Positions 9,533-17,935 of a stretch of DNA of 64,000 bases are shown in pieces. The DNA lies in the NCBI RefSeq assembly GCF_000012625.1, contig NC_007516.1:372001-436000 (forward strand), written 5' to 3'. This DNA comes from Synechococcus sp. CC9605 (GTDB lineage Bacteria > Cyanobacteriota > Cyanobacteriia > PCC-6307 > Cyanobiaceae). The notes beneath the pieces were generated by a model. The model was not told the DNA's origin and did no database searches. It saw nothing but the letters and a program-made list of their open reading frames with translations. Position numbers and translations under genes: made by a program. Within the stretch, counting starts at the first letter, position 1, and the number at the start of each line of letters is the position of its first letter.

Positions 9533-10282
9533 ATGAATGATCGCCCTCTGCTGGTCTTCGATTTCGACGGAGTCATCGTCGATGGCATGGCGGAGTACTG
9601 GTGGAGTGCTTGGCATGCCTGCCTTCGTCTTGAGGCTGCCCCCGAGGGCTTGACGCCCGATCAGGTGCCAGACGCCTTCCGTCAGCTGCGGCCGTGGGTG
9701 CATCAAGGTTGGGAGATGGTGCTGCTGGCCGCTGAGCTGCCCGTGCTGAACCTTCCGGTTTGGCTGCAGTCCTATGGGGAGGCGCAGGCCTCGGCACTGC
9801 AACGGCGTGGATGGCAGCCGGAGCAGCTGCAGACAGCACTTGATGCCTCCAGAGATCAAGCCGTTCGGCAGAACCGTTCCGCCTGGTTGGCCCTGCACCG
9901 ACCTTTCCCCGGCCTGGTGGAGCGGCTGCAGCAGTTGGAGGCTGAGGGGGTGGACTGGTCTGTTTTGACCACCAAAACCCAGGCCTTCACTGCCGAGCTG
10001 CTGAACGGCCTTGGCCTGAATCCTTGGCGCCTGGATGGTCGGGAGGCTGGCGCCAAACCTCAGGTTCTGCTCCAGCTTCAGCAGCAGCGAAGGCTGAGTG
10101 GCTTCGTGGAAGACCGCCGGGCGACCCTGGAGGCGGTCCGCTTAACGCCAGGGTTGGAACAGCTGCCCTGTTTTCTGGTGAGTTGGGGCTATCTTCGCCC
10201 GCAGGATCAGAGCGGTCTTCCGCCTGGAATTGCGTTGCTCCATCCGGATCGCTTTCGGGCCCCCCTGGCGCAATGGCCCTGA
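9533..10282 (+). CDS. HAD-superfamily hydrolase
   Basis: 249 residues from ATG 9533 (a TTG at 9527 would add two). HAD motif I LLVFDFDGVIVDGMAEYWW is at residues 6-25, with motif II near SVLTTKT and motif III/IV (KPQVLLQLQQ, GFVEDRRATLEAV) later. Such enzymes are aspartate-dependent phosphatases; the substrate is unknown. The phosphoglycolate phosphatase/beta-phosphoglucomutase-like subgroup is likely. No Shine-Dalgarno fits in the 9-bp gap after the tRNA, so cotranscription with tRNA-Gln is possible. recA follows. Confidence 0.8.
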   Translation: MNDRPLLVFDFDGVIVDGMAEYWWSAWHACLRLEAAPEGLTPDQVPDAFRQLRPWVHQGWEMVLLAAELPVLNLPVWLQSYGEAQASALQRRGWQPEQLQTALDASRDQAVRQNRSAWLALHRPFPGLVERLQQLEAEGVDWSVLTTKTQAFTAELLNGLGLNPWRLDGREAGAKPQVLLQLQQQRRLSGFVEDRRATLEAVRLTPGLEQLPCFLVSWGYLRPQDQSGLPPGIALLHPDRFRAPLAQWP

Positions 10283-10290
10283 TTCGTTAC

Positions 10291-10304
10291 GGTACGCTTG
10301 TACT
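10291..10304 (+). promoter_or_regulatory. Cyanobacterial-type LexA (SOS) box upstream of recA
   Basis: GGTACGCTTGTACT matches every position of the published cyanobacterial LexA consensus RGTACNNNDGTWCB. It lies 65 bp upstream of the recA ATG and just after the HAD gene, a proper position for an operator over the recA promoter. This predicts LexA repression and DNA-damage induction of recA. Confidence 0.8.
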
Positions 10305-10368
10305 ACTTGAGACGATTCGGCGCTTCTGTGGCATTGGATCTCTCGTTCCTTAGTTTCAGGTCCTTCTC

Positions 10369-11493
10369 ATGCCTGCAGATATGAAATCCGGCGCTTCCGA
10401 TCCCCGTCCCTCCGGAGAGAGGGACAAGGCGCTGAATCTGGTTTTGGGTCAGATCGAACGCAACTTCGGCAAGGGATCGATCATGCGGCTGGGCGATGCC
10501 TCCCGCATGCGGGTGGAGACGATTTCCACCGGTGCGCTGACCCTTGACCTCGCGTTGGGTGGTGGTTATCCGAAGGGTCGCGTGGTGGAGATCTACGGCC
10601 CAGAAAGTTCCGGTAAAACCACGCTCACTCTGCACGCGATTGCTGAAGTGCAAAAGCGTGGTGGTGTGGCGGCCTTTGTGGATGCGGAGCATGCCCTGGA
10701 TCCCGTGTATGCCGCTTCTCTGGGCGTTGATGTCGAGAACCTGCTGGTCTCCCAGCCCGACACCGGTGAGATGGCGCTGGAAATTGTTGACCAGTTGGTG
10801 CGATCCGCGGCGGTTGACCTCGTCGTCGTCGACTCGGTGGCGGCTCTCACCCCTCGTGCTGAGATCGAAGGTGAGATGGGAGACCTGGCGGTTGGTGCTC
10901 AAGCGCGTCTGATGAGTCAGGCGATGCGGAAGATCACAGGCAACATAGGCAAGTCGGGTTGCACCGTCATCTTCCTCAACCAGTTGCGTCTCAAGATTGG
11001 TGTGACCTACGGCAACCCAGAGACCACCACTGGCGGCAACGCGCTCAAGTTCTATGCCTCGGTTCGCCTCGACATCCGTCGAATTCAGACGCTCAAGAAG
11101 GGAACCGAAGAGTTCGGTATCAGGGCCAAGGTGAAAGTGGCGAAGAACAAGGTGGCGCCGCCCTTCCGCATCGCTGAATTCGACATTCTCTTCGGCCGCG
11201 GCATCAGCACCCTGGGCTGTCTGCTTGATCTGGCTGAAGAAACGGGCGTTGTTGTCCGCAAGGGCGCCTGGTACAGCTACGAGGGAGACAACATCGGTCA
11301 GGGTCGCGACAACACCATCTCCTGGATGGAGGAGAACCCGGACGCAACGGCCACCATCGAAACGTTGGTGCGTCAGAAGTTGACGGAGGGTTCTGAGGTG
11401 AAGGCGAATTCGATGCGCCCCCTTGCCGCTGCTGCGAAGACGGCTGCTGCCGATAAGTCGGCTCCGGCCAAGGCCTCAGAGGCGGCGGCCTGA
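10369..11493 (+). CDS. recA: Recombinase RecA
   Basis: 374 residues. Walker A GPESSGKT lies at residues 77-84, Walker B-like [10 protein letters not shown] near 155, and the L1/L2 DNA-binding loops with EIEGEMGD and [14 protein letters not shown] are intact. RecA drives strand exchange and LexA cleavage. The C-terminus is unusually Ala/Lys-rich ([22 protein letters not shown]) instead of the acidic tail of E. coli. An SOS box lies upstream at 10291. It ends 2 bp from the stop of the convergent DUF1815 gene. Confidence 0.98.
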   Translation: MPADMKSGASDPRPSGERDKALNLVLGQIERNFGKGSIMRLGDASRMRVETISTGALTLDLALGGGYPKGRVVEIYGPESSGKTTLTLHAIAEVQKRGGVAAFVDAEHALDPVYAASLGVDVENLLVSQPDTGEMALEIVDQLVRSAAVDLVVVDSVAALTPRAEIEGEMGDLAVGAQARLMSQAMRKITGNIGKSGCTVIFLNQLRLKIGVTYGNPETTTGGNALKFYASVRLDIRRIQTLKKGTEEFGIRAKVKVAKNKVAPPFRIAEFDILFGRGISTLGCLLDLAEETGVVVRKGAWYSYEGDNIGQGRDNTISWMEENPDATATIETLVRQKLTEGSEVKANSMRPLAAAAKTAAADKSAPAKASEAAA

Positions 11494-11495
11494 TT

Positions 11496-11840
11496 TCAGG
11501 CGGTCTGGGCCAGGGGCTGCATGACGCGGACCTGGCCCTCCTGGGCCAAATCGGCCATCCGTTGCAATTCCTGGATGGCTTCGGCTCCCTCCAGCTTCAC
11601 CAGTTCTCGCCCGTTGCGGGATTCCACCCAGCTGATGCCGAAATCTGAGACAAGAAAGCGCACCATGTGGCCATCGCCGATGTCAGCCACAAACGAAGCT
11701 CCATGGCCATCACGGCCGTCGCCACAGGAGTAACAGGTGGCTGTGAAGCCCGCGCTTTGAAGACTGCTGGCGAGGGCCTGAAGGCTCATCACCAGGTCTT
11801 CAACGACGGATCGGTAGTGCTCGGCTAGGCGCGGAAACAT
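11496..11840 (-). CDS. DUF1815 family protein
   Basis: 114 residues, starting MFPRLAEHYRSVVEDLVMSL, with a CYSCGDGRDG segment and MVRFLVSDFGISW, matching DUF1815, a small cyanobacterial family of unknown function. Two close cysteines (CYSC) could bind a metal but this is not established. Convergent with recA. Confidence 0.75.
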   Translation of the reverse strand: MFPRLAEHYRSVVEDLVMSLQALASSLQSAGFTATCYSCGDGRDGHGASFVADIGDGHMVRFLVSDFGISWVESRNGRELVKLEGAEAIQELQRMADLAQEGQVRVMQPLAQTA

Positions 11841-11909
11841 AACTGAGTCTCCATTGAGACCAGTCTAAAGATTTTCTTTTGTTTTCGTTTGTTCGGTTGA
11901 GCCGGTTGC

Positions 11910-12158
11910 TCAGGGGGTATCTGCAAGCGTCCACCAGCCGGCCGCTGGGCCGATGAAGCGCACCGTGATCCAGAGCACCACCATCCCTCCGATTCCGATC
12001 CAGGCGCCGCGGGTTGTCACCGCCATGAACTGCTGCGTCTGGTTGCGGGTAAGCGGAAGCCAGGACACGACCCTTGGGGAGGTGTCCACAGTTTTGGTGC
12101 TGGCCTTTGACTGACGAGGGGGTAAGCCCTGGGCAGCCCGGCGGCGTGCTTCTCCCAT
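11910..12158 (-). CDS. DUF2839 family small membrane protein
   Basis: 82 residues: MGEARRRAAQGLPPRQ, a conserved N-terminal motif of DUF2839, then a polar stretch and a single hydrophobic membrane segment (AWIGIGGMVVLWITVRFIG) near residues 52-70. Conserved in cyanobacteria; function unknown. It stands alone between DUF1815 and the helicase-like gene, all on the minus strand. Confidence 0.75.
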   Translation of the reverse strand: MGEARRRAAQGLPPRQSKASTKTVDTSPRVVSWLPLTRNQTQQFMAVTTRGAWIGIGGMVVLWITVRFIGPAAGWWTLADTP

Positions 12159-12193
12159 GCACTTCTGAGCGTTGAAGGGAGGTTAGGCGTTGT

Positions 12194-13639
12194 TCAATCC
12201 GGAAGCAGTCGCTGCAATGGAATCCAAGGTTCCAGTCGGTGCAGCACCTGATCACCCCAGCTGCGCCCTCGGAGGCGGCCATCGAGGATGGCCAGGCGAC
12301 CACCACTGCGGCGCAGCGGCGCAATTGCGGCAGGAATCAGGCTCAGGGCTTCAGGCAGCAGCAGGGTGCGGAACCAGTCCTCTCCCTGCTGTTTCAACCG
12401 CTCCACCCGAGCTGAAGTGAGCGGATTGTCCAGGCTGGCGATGGGGAGCATGGCGACAATCAGCTGCGCCGGGGCCGGCAGCTGCTCCTGATGCTCCAGC
12501 CACCAGTCCCAGTTGCAGGTCACCACGCCATTGCTTTCGGGTGCTGTCGACTCATGCAGCACACGGCGTCCAAATTCCGCAGCCAGGGAGCTGGTCAGTT
12601 GCCGACGCAGCTGGTCGTCATTAATCAGAACAAGGGTGAGCCCCGCCTGGCCAAGGATGAGCCTTCTGCTCTCCTCCAGGAGATGTTGAGCGTAAATCCG
12701 GGTGTTCGGCAGCGGTTGGCGACGCGGGGCATAGAGGGGGAGGGGTTCATTCAGCTCCCGTTCCCGCAGTGATGCTCGCACGTCGGGGACAACGCCGGCC
12801 TGTTCAAATTCCAGATCAAGCCTGGCGTTGTCTCCATTGCTGCTGAACATCAGGCAGGGGTGATCCAGCAGCACCCCCCTCAGCAGTTGGAGCGGTTCGA
12901 GGGGGGCCAGCTTCCAGCGCCACTGCAGCAGTCGGTGATCCAGTTCAGCCCATTGACTCCACTCCGCTGGGTTGATGCTGCGGAGGGTGTTCCACGGCTC
13001 CGGGCTGGCTGGCAGCAGCTGGAGCAGGTCACGCAGGGCTTGCCCGGCTGAGCCTTCGAGTCGCACCGCGCCACCGGGCCTTGTGGCATCAGCAAACAGC
13101 TGGCGGCTCATGCGGTCATGCAGCTCCAGCAATCCAGATTCCGCCTGGGGGCTGGCCTGGCGGAGCTCATCCCAGTGCTGATGCTCGATCTCAAAGGTGA
13201 GAGCGTTGCGCATTCGCCGGCTCAACTGATCCATCTCCGGGATCAGCAGTTGGCGTGTGCCCAAGTGCCCGTCGCGATGGGCCTGAATCAGCTCGCCGAC
13301 ATCCATCAGCCAGAGCTGTGGCCCCTCGGGAGGGGTTGATCCCTGCCAGCAGGGAAGCCGTAGCCCCTGGTTGCGTAGACGGGGCAACTCCAACTGGAGC
13401 AGGCGCCTGCGCTGGGGGGGCGTCAGCACCAGTGCCCCCGCTTCGGGCGCCAGACACAGCGGCACCAGTAGGCCGAGCCACCAGCGTTCACTGCTGCTGG
13501 GGGGGAGTTGAACGAGTGTCGTGTCGCGACGCCTCAGGCTTCGTGCCACCAGCCGGCTCAGGGTCAGGTGGTGGGGCCAGTCGGATTCCTCCTGACGGAG
13601 CAGGGTTTTGATCTGGTGGTGGGCCTGGGCTTCCAACAT
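12194..13639 (-). CDS. Degenerate DinG/Rad3-like helicase protein
   Basis: 481 residues from ATG 13639 (two further residues possible). The C-terminal third resembles the end of the DinG/XPD helicase C-domain: DNPLTSARVERLKQQGEDWF, LLPEALSLI and GRLAILDGRLRGRSWGDQVL align with that pattern. However, no Walker A GxGKT is visible, the DEAH box position reads IPEMDQL, and the QGFGRLIR arginine-finger motif is replaced by IPAAIAPLRRSGG. It is therefore probably not an ATPase. Family identity is inference from motif order; it may be a marine-Synechococcus-specific remnant or an adaptor. Divergent from tyrA. Confidence 0.55.
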   Translation of the reverse strand: MLEAQAHHQIKTLLRQEESDWPHHLTLSRLVARSLRRRDTTLVQLPPSSSERWWLGLLVPLCLAPEAGALVLTPPQRRRLLQLELPRLRNQGLRLPCWQGSTPPEGPQLWLMDVGELIQAHRDGHLGTRQLLIPEMDQLSRRMRNALTFEIEHQHWDELRQASPQAESGLLELHDRMSRQLFADATRPGGAVRLEGSAGQALRDLLQLLPASPEPWNTLRSINPAEWSQWAELDHRLLQWRWKLAPLEPLQLLRGVLLDHPCLMFSSNGDNARLDLEFEQAGVVPDVRASLRERELNEPLPLYAPRRQPLPNTRIYAQHLLEESRRLILGQAGLTLVLINDDQLRRQLTSSLAAEFGRRVLHESTAPESNGVVTCNWDWWLEHQEQLPAPAQLIVAMLPIASLDNPLTSARVERLKQQGEDWFRTLLLPEALSLIPAAIAPLRRSGGRLAILDGRLRGRSWGDQVLHRLEPWIPLQRLLPD

Positions 13640-13722
13640 CGTCAAACCCTAAGCAGGGTTCCCCTGGCGATTGGTTCATGGCAATCCATCCATCAACATG
13701 GCTTCACGACCCTGCGGGAGGG

Positions 13723-14604
13723 ATGGCGGTGCAACCGGGACGTGTGGGGATCGTCGGCCTTGGCATGATCGGGGGATCCCTTGGTCTGGATCTCCAGGCG
13801 CGGGGCTGGACGGTGCAGGGGCTCGTGCATCGCCAGGCCACGGCGGATCGCGCCATGGCCCGAGGGCTGGTGGGAGCGGTGTCGACCGATCCCAGCTGCC
13901 TCTCGGATTGCGATGTGGTGATCCTGGCATTGCCCATTCCCTTGCTGCTGAATCCACCGGATGAGCTCATTGAGGCCCTGCCTGAGGCAGCGGTGGTCAC
14001 CGATGTCGGTTCGGTCAAACAGCCTGTGTTGGAGGCTTGGCGCCAGCGGCATCCACGCTTTGTGGCCAGTCACCCCATGGCAGGCACAGCTCAGGCGGGC
14101 GTTGAGGCCGGGGTGGTGGATCTGTTCCGTGGTCGCCCTTGGATCGCGACTCCTGATGCGGCAACAGACCCCGCTGCCCTGGCCAAGGTTCGTGATCTGG
14201 CCGTCAGTGTGGGTGGCCACTGGCTGACGTCCACCGCGTTTCAGCACGACCAGGCGGTTGCTCTGATTTCCCACATGCCGGTGCTGGTGAGTGCTGCACT
14301 GCTGCGGGCCGTGGGCGATGAACGGGATCCGGAGATCCGGCAGCTGGCCATGGTGCTGGCGTCCAGTGGCTTTGCCGACACCAGTCGTGTGGGCGGAGGG
14401 AATCCCGAGCTGGGGGTGGCGATGGCCTCCACCAACAGGGATGCGGTGTTACGCGGCTTGGCGGCCTACCGCTGGAGCCTGGAGCAGCTCGAAGATGCTG
14501 TGCTTCAGCAAAGCTGGTCTCAGCTCGCGTTGGAACTGCGCCGAACCCAGACCCTGCGCCCGGATTTTTTGAGGGCACCGGGGGAGGTCAGCTCCGAAAG
14601 CTGA
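13723..14604 (+). CDS. tyrA: Prephenate/arogenate dehydrogenase TyrA
   Basis: 293 residues from ATG 13723; a start 45 bp upstream adds residues not resembling the family. The Rossmann motif RVGIVGLGMIGGSLGLDL opens the protein, followed by VVTDVGSVKQ, SHPMAGTAQAG and the helical dimerisation domain (FQHDQAVALISHMP). It makes tyrosine via arogenate or prephenate; cyanobacterial enzymes usually prefer NADP and arogenate. It overlaps tail-to-tail with the CrtD-like gene by 17 bp. Confidence 0.92.
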   Translation: MAVQPGRVGIVGLGMIGGSLGLDLQARGWTVQGLVHRQATADRAMARGLVGAVSTDPSCLSDCDVVILALPIPLLLNPPDELIEALPEAAVVTDVGSVKQPVLEAWRQRHPRFVASHPMAGTAQAGVEAGVVDLFRGRPWIATPDAATDPAALAKVRDLAVSVGGHWLTSTAFQHDQAVALISHMPVLVSAALLRAVGDERDPEIRQLAMVLASSGFADTSRVGGGNPELGVAMASTNRDAVLRGLAAYRWSLEQLEDAVLQQSWSQLALELRRTQTLRPDFLRAPGEVSSES

Positions 14605-16090
14605 GCGGTTGTCCCCGCTCGGCCCTGAGCTGACGGCAGGCGTTGAGGGCCGACAGGCTCACTCCCGCTGTGCCCTCGCCTGGATGGAGGCTGTCGCCGC
14701 AGAGCCAAAGACCCGGCATGGGCGTTCGTCCTGCCAGGCCGAAGGGGCCGAACCGGCTTGGATGCTGTCCAAGGCCTCCGACCATGCCGTTGGGACGACC
14801 CGTCCAGCCGGCGAAGCCCCTTGGTGTTGCCAGTTCAGCGTGCAACCAGGCGTCGTCTTCGAGGGACAGCCAGCGGTTCAGCTCGGCTTGGATCAGCTTG
14901 AGCATCCCTATTTTGCGCTGTTGGTACTCCGGCTCCGGCAAGCGGCACCAGTCGCCCGTTGGGGTAAACACGCTGGCAATCAAGGTGGCCTGCCCCTGGG
15001 GCGCACGCCCATCGCCCTCGCGGCTGATGGAGACGAACAGAGGCCCCGGGGATGCGCAGCCCCGCTGGAGATGGCCTGGGCAGGGATGTGGGAGTGCATC
15101 ACGCCGCACCGCTCCGTAGAGCACCAGCGCACCACTCGGTGCATGCAGGTTGTCCAGTCGCTTGCGGTACCCGTTCGGCAGCTGATCCGGTTCGATCAGC
15201 TCCAGCAGGCATTGGGGGGGGAGGCTGCAGACCACATCCCGGCTGCTCCGTTGGTGTTCCGCGCCCTTGCCGGTGCTGATCGTCACCTGCCAACCGGATG
15301 AGCTGGGCTGCAGCTTGGTGACCCGATGCTGCATCAGCACCGTCCCGCCGTCGCGCTCAATGGCGGCCACCAGCTGATTGCTCAACACCTGCATCGATCC
15401 CTCCAGATGCCAGAGCCCGAGTGGTGCTTGGGCCATGTGCAGGACGGTTGCGCCGTACAGCGCCGCCGTGCGATCGGCCGGTTCCTGGGAGTACAGCTTC
15501 AGCTGGAGGTCGAGAAAGCGCCGCAGCCGTTGATCGTCACCGCACCCACACAGCCGCAACAGATCGGCAATGGTCAGACCTGTGAACAGTCCCGATGCCA
15601 GCGTTGCGGGCCGCAGGGCCCGCAGCAATGTGCCGAGATCCCAGAGGGAACGCGGTGTCACCACGGGGTCTTCGCTGGCGAACTGCCAGTTGCTGGAATG
15701 CAACTGGTGGCAAAGGCTCCAGAAGCGGTGGCTGCCTGGAAATTGACGCTCACGTTCAGCGGCCCAGGCTTCCGGGTCATGCCAGAGCGAAATGGGAGGG
15801 GAGCCATCGCCCAGGTCGACCACACAACCTGGGTCCAGAAGCTCTGCGCTGGGCAGAGGCATGTTCAGATGCTTAAGCAGTCGCGCATGACTTCCTCCGG
15901 GCTCCAACCCAGCCACCTGGGTCGCCCCAACATCGAACACCCATGGACCCCGCCGGAATGTTCCTGCACACCCCCCCGGTTGTTGATGCGCTTCCAGCAG
16001 CGTGACGTCGACGCCGTCGCGGGCCAGCAGTGCCGCTGCCGTTAAGCCAGCGATCCCGCCGCCCACCACGATCACGCTGGAATCTCTCAC
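14588..16090 (-). CDS. crtD: CrtD-like carotenoid desaturase/isomerase (FAD)
   Basis: 500 residues with an N-terminal FAD-binding motif VVGGGIAGLTAAALLARDGV and the QQPGGCAGTF loop of the phytoene-desaturase/CrtISO superfamily; the C-terminus holds GLWLCGDSLHPGEGTAGVS, the FAD-closing motif. Length and pattern fit the cyanobacterial C-3',4' desaturase CrtD family, but marine Synechococcus lacks typical myxol glycosides, so the actual substrate may differ. Assignment to CrtD rather than CrtISO or CruA/P is tentative. It acts on membrane carotenoids. Confidence 0.65.
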   Translation of the reverse strand: MRDSSVIVVGGGIAGLTAAALLARDGVDVTLLEAHQQPGGCAGTFRRGPWVFDVGATQVAGLEPGGSHARLLKHLNMPLPSAELLDPGCVVDLGDGSPPISLWHDPEAWAAERERQFPGSHRFWSLCHQLHSSNWQFASEDPVVTPRSLWDLGTLLRALRPATLASGLFTGLTIADLLRLCGCGDDQRLRRFLDLQLKLYSQEPADRTAALYGATVLHMAQAPLGLWHLEGSMQVLSNQLVAAIERDGGTVLMQHRVTKLQPSSSGWQVTISTGKGAEHQRSSRDVVCSLPPQCLLELIEPDQLPNGYRKRLDNLHAPSGALVLYGAVRRDALPHPCPGHLQRGCASPGPLFVSISREGDGRAPQGQATLIASVFTPTGDWCRLPEPEYQQRKIGMLKLIQAELNRWLSLEDDAWLHAELATPRGFAGWTGRPNGMVGGLGQHPSRFGPFGLAGRTPMPGLWLCGDSLHPGEGTAGVSLSALNACRQLRAERGQPLSFRS

Positions 16091-16140
16091 GACGCCCTGA
16101 AGAATCAGGCCATGCTGGCAAGCCAGGGGGCCTGCCGAGG

Positions 16141-17028
16141 ATGAACAGCGAACTGCGCCGGGATCTCACCGCGGAGGACGGGCCGTTGGCGGGGGCTGTG
16201 ATCACGGATGTCTCCCCCGTCGGTGGGGGCTTCATTCATCAGGCCTGGAAGCTTTGCCTCAGTGATGGCCAGCTGTTGTTTGCCAAAAGCGGTGGCGCCA
16301 GCGCGCTGCCCCTGTTTGAGGTGGAGGCGGAGGCCCTTGAGACCCTGCATGCCCAAGCCGATGCTTCGTTCCTGGTTGTGCCGCAGCCCATCGCCCTGGC
16401 GGCACTGCGCCATGGTGCGGTGCTGTTGTTGCCCTGGTTGGATTGCGGTGGCAACGACCAAACAGCCCTCGGCCGGGGTTTGGCACTACTGCATCAGTCG
16501 TCGATGTCTTCCAGCCCTGCTCGTTTCGGCTGGCACCGTGACGGCTTCATTGGCGCTGGACCTCAACTGGGGGGGTGGCGCGATGACTGGGGATCGGCCT
16601 TCGTGGAGCTCAGGCTGCGCCCGCAACTGGAAGCCCTTGATGGTTTGCAGCAGGATTCAACGGACCTCAATCCGTTGTTGCTTCGTCTCGCCGAGCATCT
16701 GAACGAGCATCAACCACACCCGGCCTTGGTGCACGGTGATCTCTGGGGAGGGAATGCCGCCAGCCTGAGCGATGGACGGGGAAGCATTTTTGATCCCGCC
16801 AGCTGGTGGGCTGATCGGGAAGTTGATCTGGCGATGACCAGGCTCTTTGGCGGCTTTGGCGAAGCCTTCAGGTCGGGCTATCGGGACGTGCTGCCCGATG
16901 CTCCTGGCGCTGACGGTCGGGTGGAGATTTACAACCTCTACCACCTGCTAAACCACGCCAATTTGTTTGGGGGGAGTTATTTGAGCCAATGCCGAGCCAG
17001 TCTCAGAGAACTGGCTCGGCGGTTTTGA
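16141..17028 (+). CDS. Fructosamine kinase family protein
   Basis: 295 residues from ATG 16141. The kinase motif LVHGDLWGGNAA with the catalytic Asp, the SIFDPASWWADREVDLAM magnesium-binding segment and the N-terminal VGGGFIHQAW loop identify the fructosamine/ketosamine-3-kinase family (aminoglycoside-phosphotransferase fold). Such enzymes phosphorylate sugar adducts on proteins for deglycation. The start overlaps the upstream divergent CrtD-like gene region only slightly (50-bp gap). Convergent with the CAAD gene, 3 bp between stops. Confidence 0.88.
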   Translation: MNSELRRDLTAEDGPLAGAVITDVSPVGGGFIHQAWKLCLSDGQLLFAKSGGASALPLFEVEAEALETLHAQADASFLVVPQPIALAALRHGAVLLLPWLDCGGNDQTALGRGLALLHQSSMSSSPARFGWHRDGFIGAGPQLGGWRDDWGSAFVELRLRPQLEALDGLQQDSTDLNPLLLRLAEHLNEHQPHPALVHGDLWGGNAASLSDGRGSIFDPASWWADREVDLAMTRLFGGFGEAFRSGYRDVLPDAPGADGRVEIYNLYHLLNHANLFGGSYLSQCRASLRELARRF

Positions 17029-17031
17029 GCA

Positions 17032-17418
17032 TCAGCCCAGGTATTCCTTGCGGAGGGTTTGAACACGCTGCACCAGGGCATTGCGCTTGTCGCTGGTGGT
17101 GAGGTTCTTCCAGCTCCACTGACCCACCACAACCACGCCGAGCAGTTCAAGCAGCCCCGGAACGATCGGCAGCAGATTGATCGTGTCGAGGATTCCCTTG
17201 ATCAGGATCTGAGCAATGATCACTGCCGCAAAGATGCCGACGATCTTGCCGATCCGTCCCATCTGACTCCAATCGACCTGGTCGAGGGTGTCGTTCACCT
17301 TGCCGAGAACGTCGCTGTAGCGCTCAGCAAAGGAGGTGGTGTCCTCCTGAGAGGGAGCGTCGACGGGTGTCGTCACGGTTGTGGCGGCATCCTTTACTTC
17401 AGTGGTGGCGTCACTCAT
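17032..17418 (-). CDS. CAAD domain (CURT1/CurT-like) thylakoid protein
   Basis: 128 residues from ATG 17418 (MSDATTEVKDAATTVTTPVD). An N-terminal polar tail is followed by an amphipathic stretch and two hydrophobic helices (GKIVGIFAAVIIAQILIKGI and IVPGLLELLGVVVVGQWSW), then a C-terminal amphipathic helix. This is the CAAD/CURT1 arrangement that shapes thylakoid curvature in plants and cyanobacteria. A second-copy or aminoacyl-tRNA-synthetase-anchoring CAAD role is the alternative. Confidence 0.8.
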   Translation of the reverse strand: MSDATTEVKDAATTVTTPVDAPSQEDTTSFAERYSDVLGKVNDTLDQVDWSQMGRIGKIVGIFAAVIIAQILIKGILDTINLLPIVPGLLELLGVVVVGQWSWKNLTTSDKRNALVQRVQTLRKEYLG

Positions 17419-17482
17419 GAGAACGACTAAGTCCTTCACAATTTCAGCTGAGCGTATCGGTGCGACGCGGTCTACGCCATCC

Positions 17483-17935
17483 GTGCTGCAAATTGATCAC
17501 CGATGCCACACGGATCTGCGCCGCATTTTGTTGGCGCCCCATCCCGAAGAAGGCTGTGCCTTGCTGCTGGGACAGCGGACGAATTCAGGGTGTTTGAGGG
17601 TGACCACGACCTGGCCGTGTTGCAACGTCTGGGGACGGGGGGCGTCAGGCCAGCGGCCCGTTCACGACCGTTGCAGACGGTTTCTGGTGGATCCGAGGGA
17701 GCAGTTGGCCGCCCAGCGATGGGCCCGGAATCGCCATCAATATTGTTTAGGCGTGGCTCACTCCCATCCAGCATCCGAGCCCGTGCCCTCGCCCCATGAT
17801 CGGCAGTGGGGGGAGGCGGAGAGTGTGATGCTGATTCTGTCTGCCTCGCTTGGCCTGCGGGCCTGGTGGCTGCATGGTGACCGCAGCGTGGATGAAATCC
17901 CGATTCAGCTCTGGGACACTCACAAAAATGCATGA
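17483..17935 (+). CDS. JAMM/MPN-domain metallopeptidase-like protein
   Basis: About 150 residues from GTG 17483. The zinc motif HxHx7Sx2D is exact in AHSHPASEPVPSPHD, and the upstream glutamate is in PHPEEGCALLLG. This is the Mov34/MPN/PAD-1 family, which cleaves isopeptide or C-terminal bonds of ubiquitin-like or sulfur-carrier proteins. Its stop overlaps the start of the E1-like gene (ATGCATGA), so the two form a coupled pair. No ATG start exists; GTG is chosen because coding similarity begins just after it. Confidence 0.78.
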   Translation: MLQIDHRCHTDLRRILLAPHPEEGCALLLGQRTNSGCLRVTTTWPCCNVWGRGASGQRPVHDRCRRFLVDPREQLAAQRWARNRHQYCLGVAHSHPASEPVPSPHDRQWGEAESVMLILSASLGLRAWWLHGDRSVDEIPIQLWDTHKNA

